From Fluviicola chungangensis (GTDB lineage: Bacteria; Bacteroidota; Bacteroidia; Flavobacteriales_D; Crocinitomicaceae): a DNA stretch of 64,000 nt. The position numbers and the translations under genes are program-made. Positions 62,987 through 64,000 of this stretch are shown in pieces (within the stretch, counting starts at the first letter, position 1; every line of letters begins with the position of its first letter). The notes under the pieces are model-generated. The model was not told the DNA's origin, made no database searches, and saw nothing but the letters and a program-made list of their open reading frames with translations. Location: NCBI RefSeq assembly GCF_007558725.1, contig NZ_VLPL01000003.1, forward strand, positions 186,001-250,000. The letters are read 5' to 3'.

Positions 62987-64000
62987 TCAGGGTGTTTCTT
63001 CCACCGGCACCGGATTCACTTTTTCATCCTGCTTAAATTCCTTTTCCATATTTCGTTTGTGGCCGAAAATAAACCCTAAACGAATTTCGTGCGAAGTATT
63101 TCCGAATTTCTCGGTAACCCCGTTTCCGAATTCAAAGGAATAAGAGACATTGAAGCGCGCCAATAAGTTTATTCCGAAACCAACTCCGATAGCAGATTGT
63201 CTTCTGTAGGAAAGGCTAACCCATCCCATACGCATGTAGTGCAAACGCATCGCGATATCGTAACTGATGGGGGCGTGTTTCGCGGATTTGAACTGAACGA
63301 TGGGTTCCAGCCCGTAGTTTTTCCCTAAATCGAACCGATAACTAGCCAACATGAAAAGGTGTGGCTGAAACGTACTTTCCGTCGTTATACTGCTCAAACG
63401 CGTTTTGTTGTTAAAGAGCTGGCTTCCGCTTAAACTTACCAGTAAACGGTCATTGTAAACTAGTAAACCGGCTTGTGCATCCAGGTAATTTTGTGAAGCA
63501 GCGATCCCGATATAATTGGCATAAGCCTTATCGTTTGAATTTCCAAGTGTTACCTTGGAATTATCTATTCCGAAATTTGACCAGCCGACGCCCAAACCGA
63601 TCCCTGCATTTAGCTTTTGAGACAAAGGAATATGAACACCGATATTTGCCTTCACGTTGGTTCGTGTAAACGGACCGATGATGTCATTGATAAAAGTCAA
63701 GCCGGCAACTTGTTTGTAGGAAACCGTGCGTTGAGGGGTGCTGTAAAAAGTTTGCCCGATCGAGGAAAGTTCACTCAGCAAGGCTTTCGATTTGCGTTTT
63801 TTGAAACGCACCATGCTTTGAATCCCTGCAAAAGTGGTCATAGGTCTCCCGTCCACTCCGGCATATTGCAACCGATTCCCAACGACCACTTCGGCTACAT
63901 TCATCAATCCGCCTGCTGCCGGATTAATTAAGAATGGCGAAGAAGCTGTCTGGGTAAATTGAATGTCCTGTTGTCCGAAGGTTAATCCTGCAACTGAAAC
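62987..64000 (-). CDS. PorP/SprF-family T9SS membrane protein (5' end outside window)
   Basis: The minus-strand frame is open to the window edge; reading in from base 64000 gives VSVAGLTFGQQDIQFTQTAS and then SPFLINPAAGGLMNVAEVV, which is the end of a signal peptide and the conserved PorP/SprF start. Only the first residues of the leader are missing, so about 338 residues are visible. The rest is a 14-strand-like outer-membrane barrel (NVKANIGVHIPLSQKLNAGI, SYRFDLGKNYGLEPIVQF, shown in part). This family cooperates with type B cargo domains such as those at 14870, 21655 and 46453, linking cargo to the T9SS translocon (family knowledge). The gene before it, outside the window, may be its cargo. 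Confidence 0.9.
   Translation of the reverse strand, partial: VSVAGLTFGQQDIQFTQTASSPFLINPAAGGLMNVAEVVVGNRLQYAGVDGRPMTTFAGIQSMVRFKKRKSKALLSELSSIGQTFYSTPQRTVSYKQVAGLTFINDIIGPFTRTNVKANIGVHIPLSQKLNAGIGLGVGWSNFGIDNSKVTLGNSNDKAYANYIGIAASQNYLDAQAGLLVYNDRLLVSLSGSQLFNNKTRLSSITTESTFQPHLFMLASYRFDLGKNYGLEPIVQFKSAKHAPISYDIAMRLHYMRMGWVSLSYRRQSAIGVGFGINLLARFNVSYSFEFGNGVTEKFGNTSHEIRLGFIFGHKRNMEKEFKQDEKVNPVPVEETP

Noticed and set aside
1-64000. tRNA, rRNA, insertion sequence or prophage
   Set aside because: No cloverleaf-like conserved arms, rRNA sequence, transposase or phage structural gene was recognised by reading; a tRNAscan or Rfam run would settle small RNAs.

Overview
The window looks like a chromosomal segment of a flavobacterial Bacteroidota, probably near the Crocinitomicaceae (Fluviicola-like); the family placement is inference. 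The evidence is: several type IX secretion system (T9SS) cargo proteins with type A ('YPNPSTG') or gliding-type ('PNxFTPNGD') C-terminal domains; a PorP/SprF-family protein; Bacteroidota-type promoters (TAnnTTTG) in front of many genes; and moderate to low GC. No rRNA, tRNA, CRISPR array, insertion sequence or prophage was recognised.

Layout. 1-9.4 kb: the 3' part of a YyaL/DUF255 thioredoxin-domain gene, a lipoprotein MsrA, a PpiD/SurA-type periplasmic foldase, a cluster of small outer-membrane beta-barrel genes (one intact pair, one frameshifted copy, one short relic) enclosing a secreted GH16 glycosidase, and a secreted cyclophilin-FKBP fusion. 9.4-17 kb: a persulfide-dioxygenase-like MBL/rhodanese protein, glyS, an M20 dipeptidase with an LEA14-like lipoprotein, and a choice-of-anchor-L adhesin. 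17-21.5 kb: a minus-strand operon of a PurF-like amidotransferase, a sensor histidine kinase and gpmI. 21.6-31.4 kb: a 1300-residue SBBP/PKD adhesin, a GT-C-like membrane protein, mtaB, cdd, meaB, an S4-domain protein, a DUF7935-like membrane protein and 3-hydroxyanthranilate dioxygenase.

31.4-45.3 kb is the main accessory feature: three giant tandem minus-strand T9SS cargo genes (1452, about 1634 and 1322 residues). Their C-terminal halves are homologous, and the 3' ends of the first two are nearly identical at DNA level, which suggests gene conversion. 45.6-52.4 kb: an SDR whose catalytic Tyr/Lys are replaced, a second choice-of-anchor-L adhesin, an MsbA-like ABC transporter, rbfA and a LolC/E-like permease that appears to start at ATT over the rbfA stop codon. 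52.6-64 kb: a 1414-residue sensor-phosphatase (propeller, membrane domain, two PAS, SpoIIE), purK, the hpt-adk-obgE-PAP2-crcB cluster, a PlsC-like acyltransferase and a 5'-incomplete PorP/SprF gene.

Two regulatory themes recur. TAnnTTTG elements often lie exactly four bases before the start codon, which predicts leaderless mRNAs (glyS, the S4 gene, rbfA, purK and possibly the 21655 adhesin). Long hairpins mark most convergent gene ends, and several share a CGAT-TA-ATCG-type core. No clearly unprecedented system was found. The most unusual items are the homogenised adhesin array, the ATT start, the sensor-phosphatase architecture and the SDR with an altered active site.
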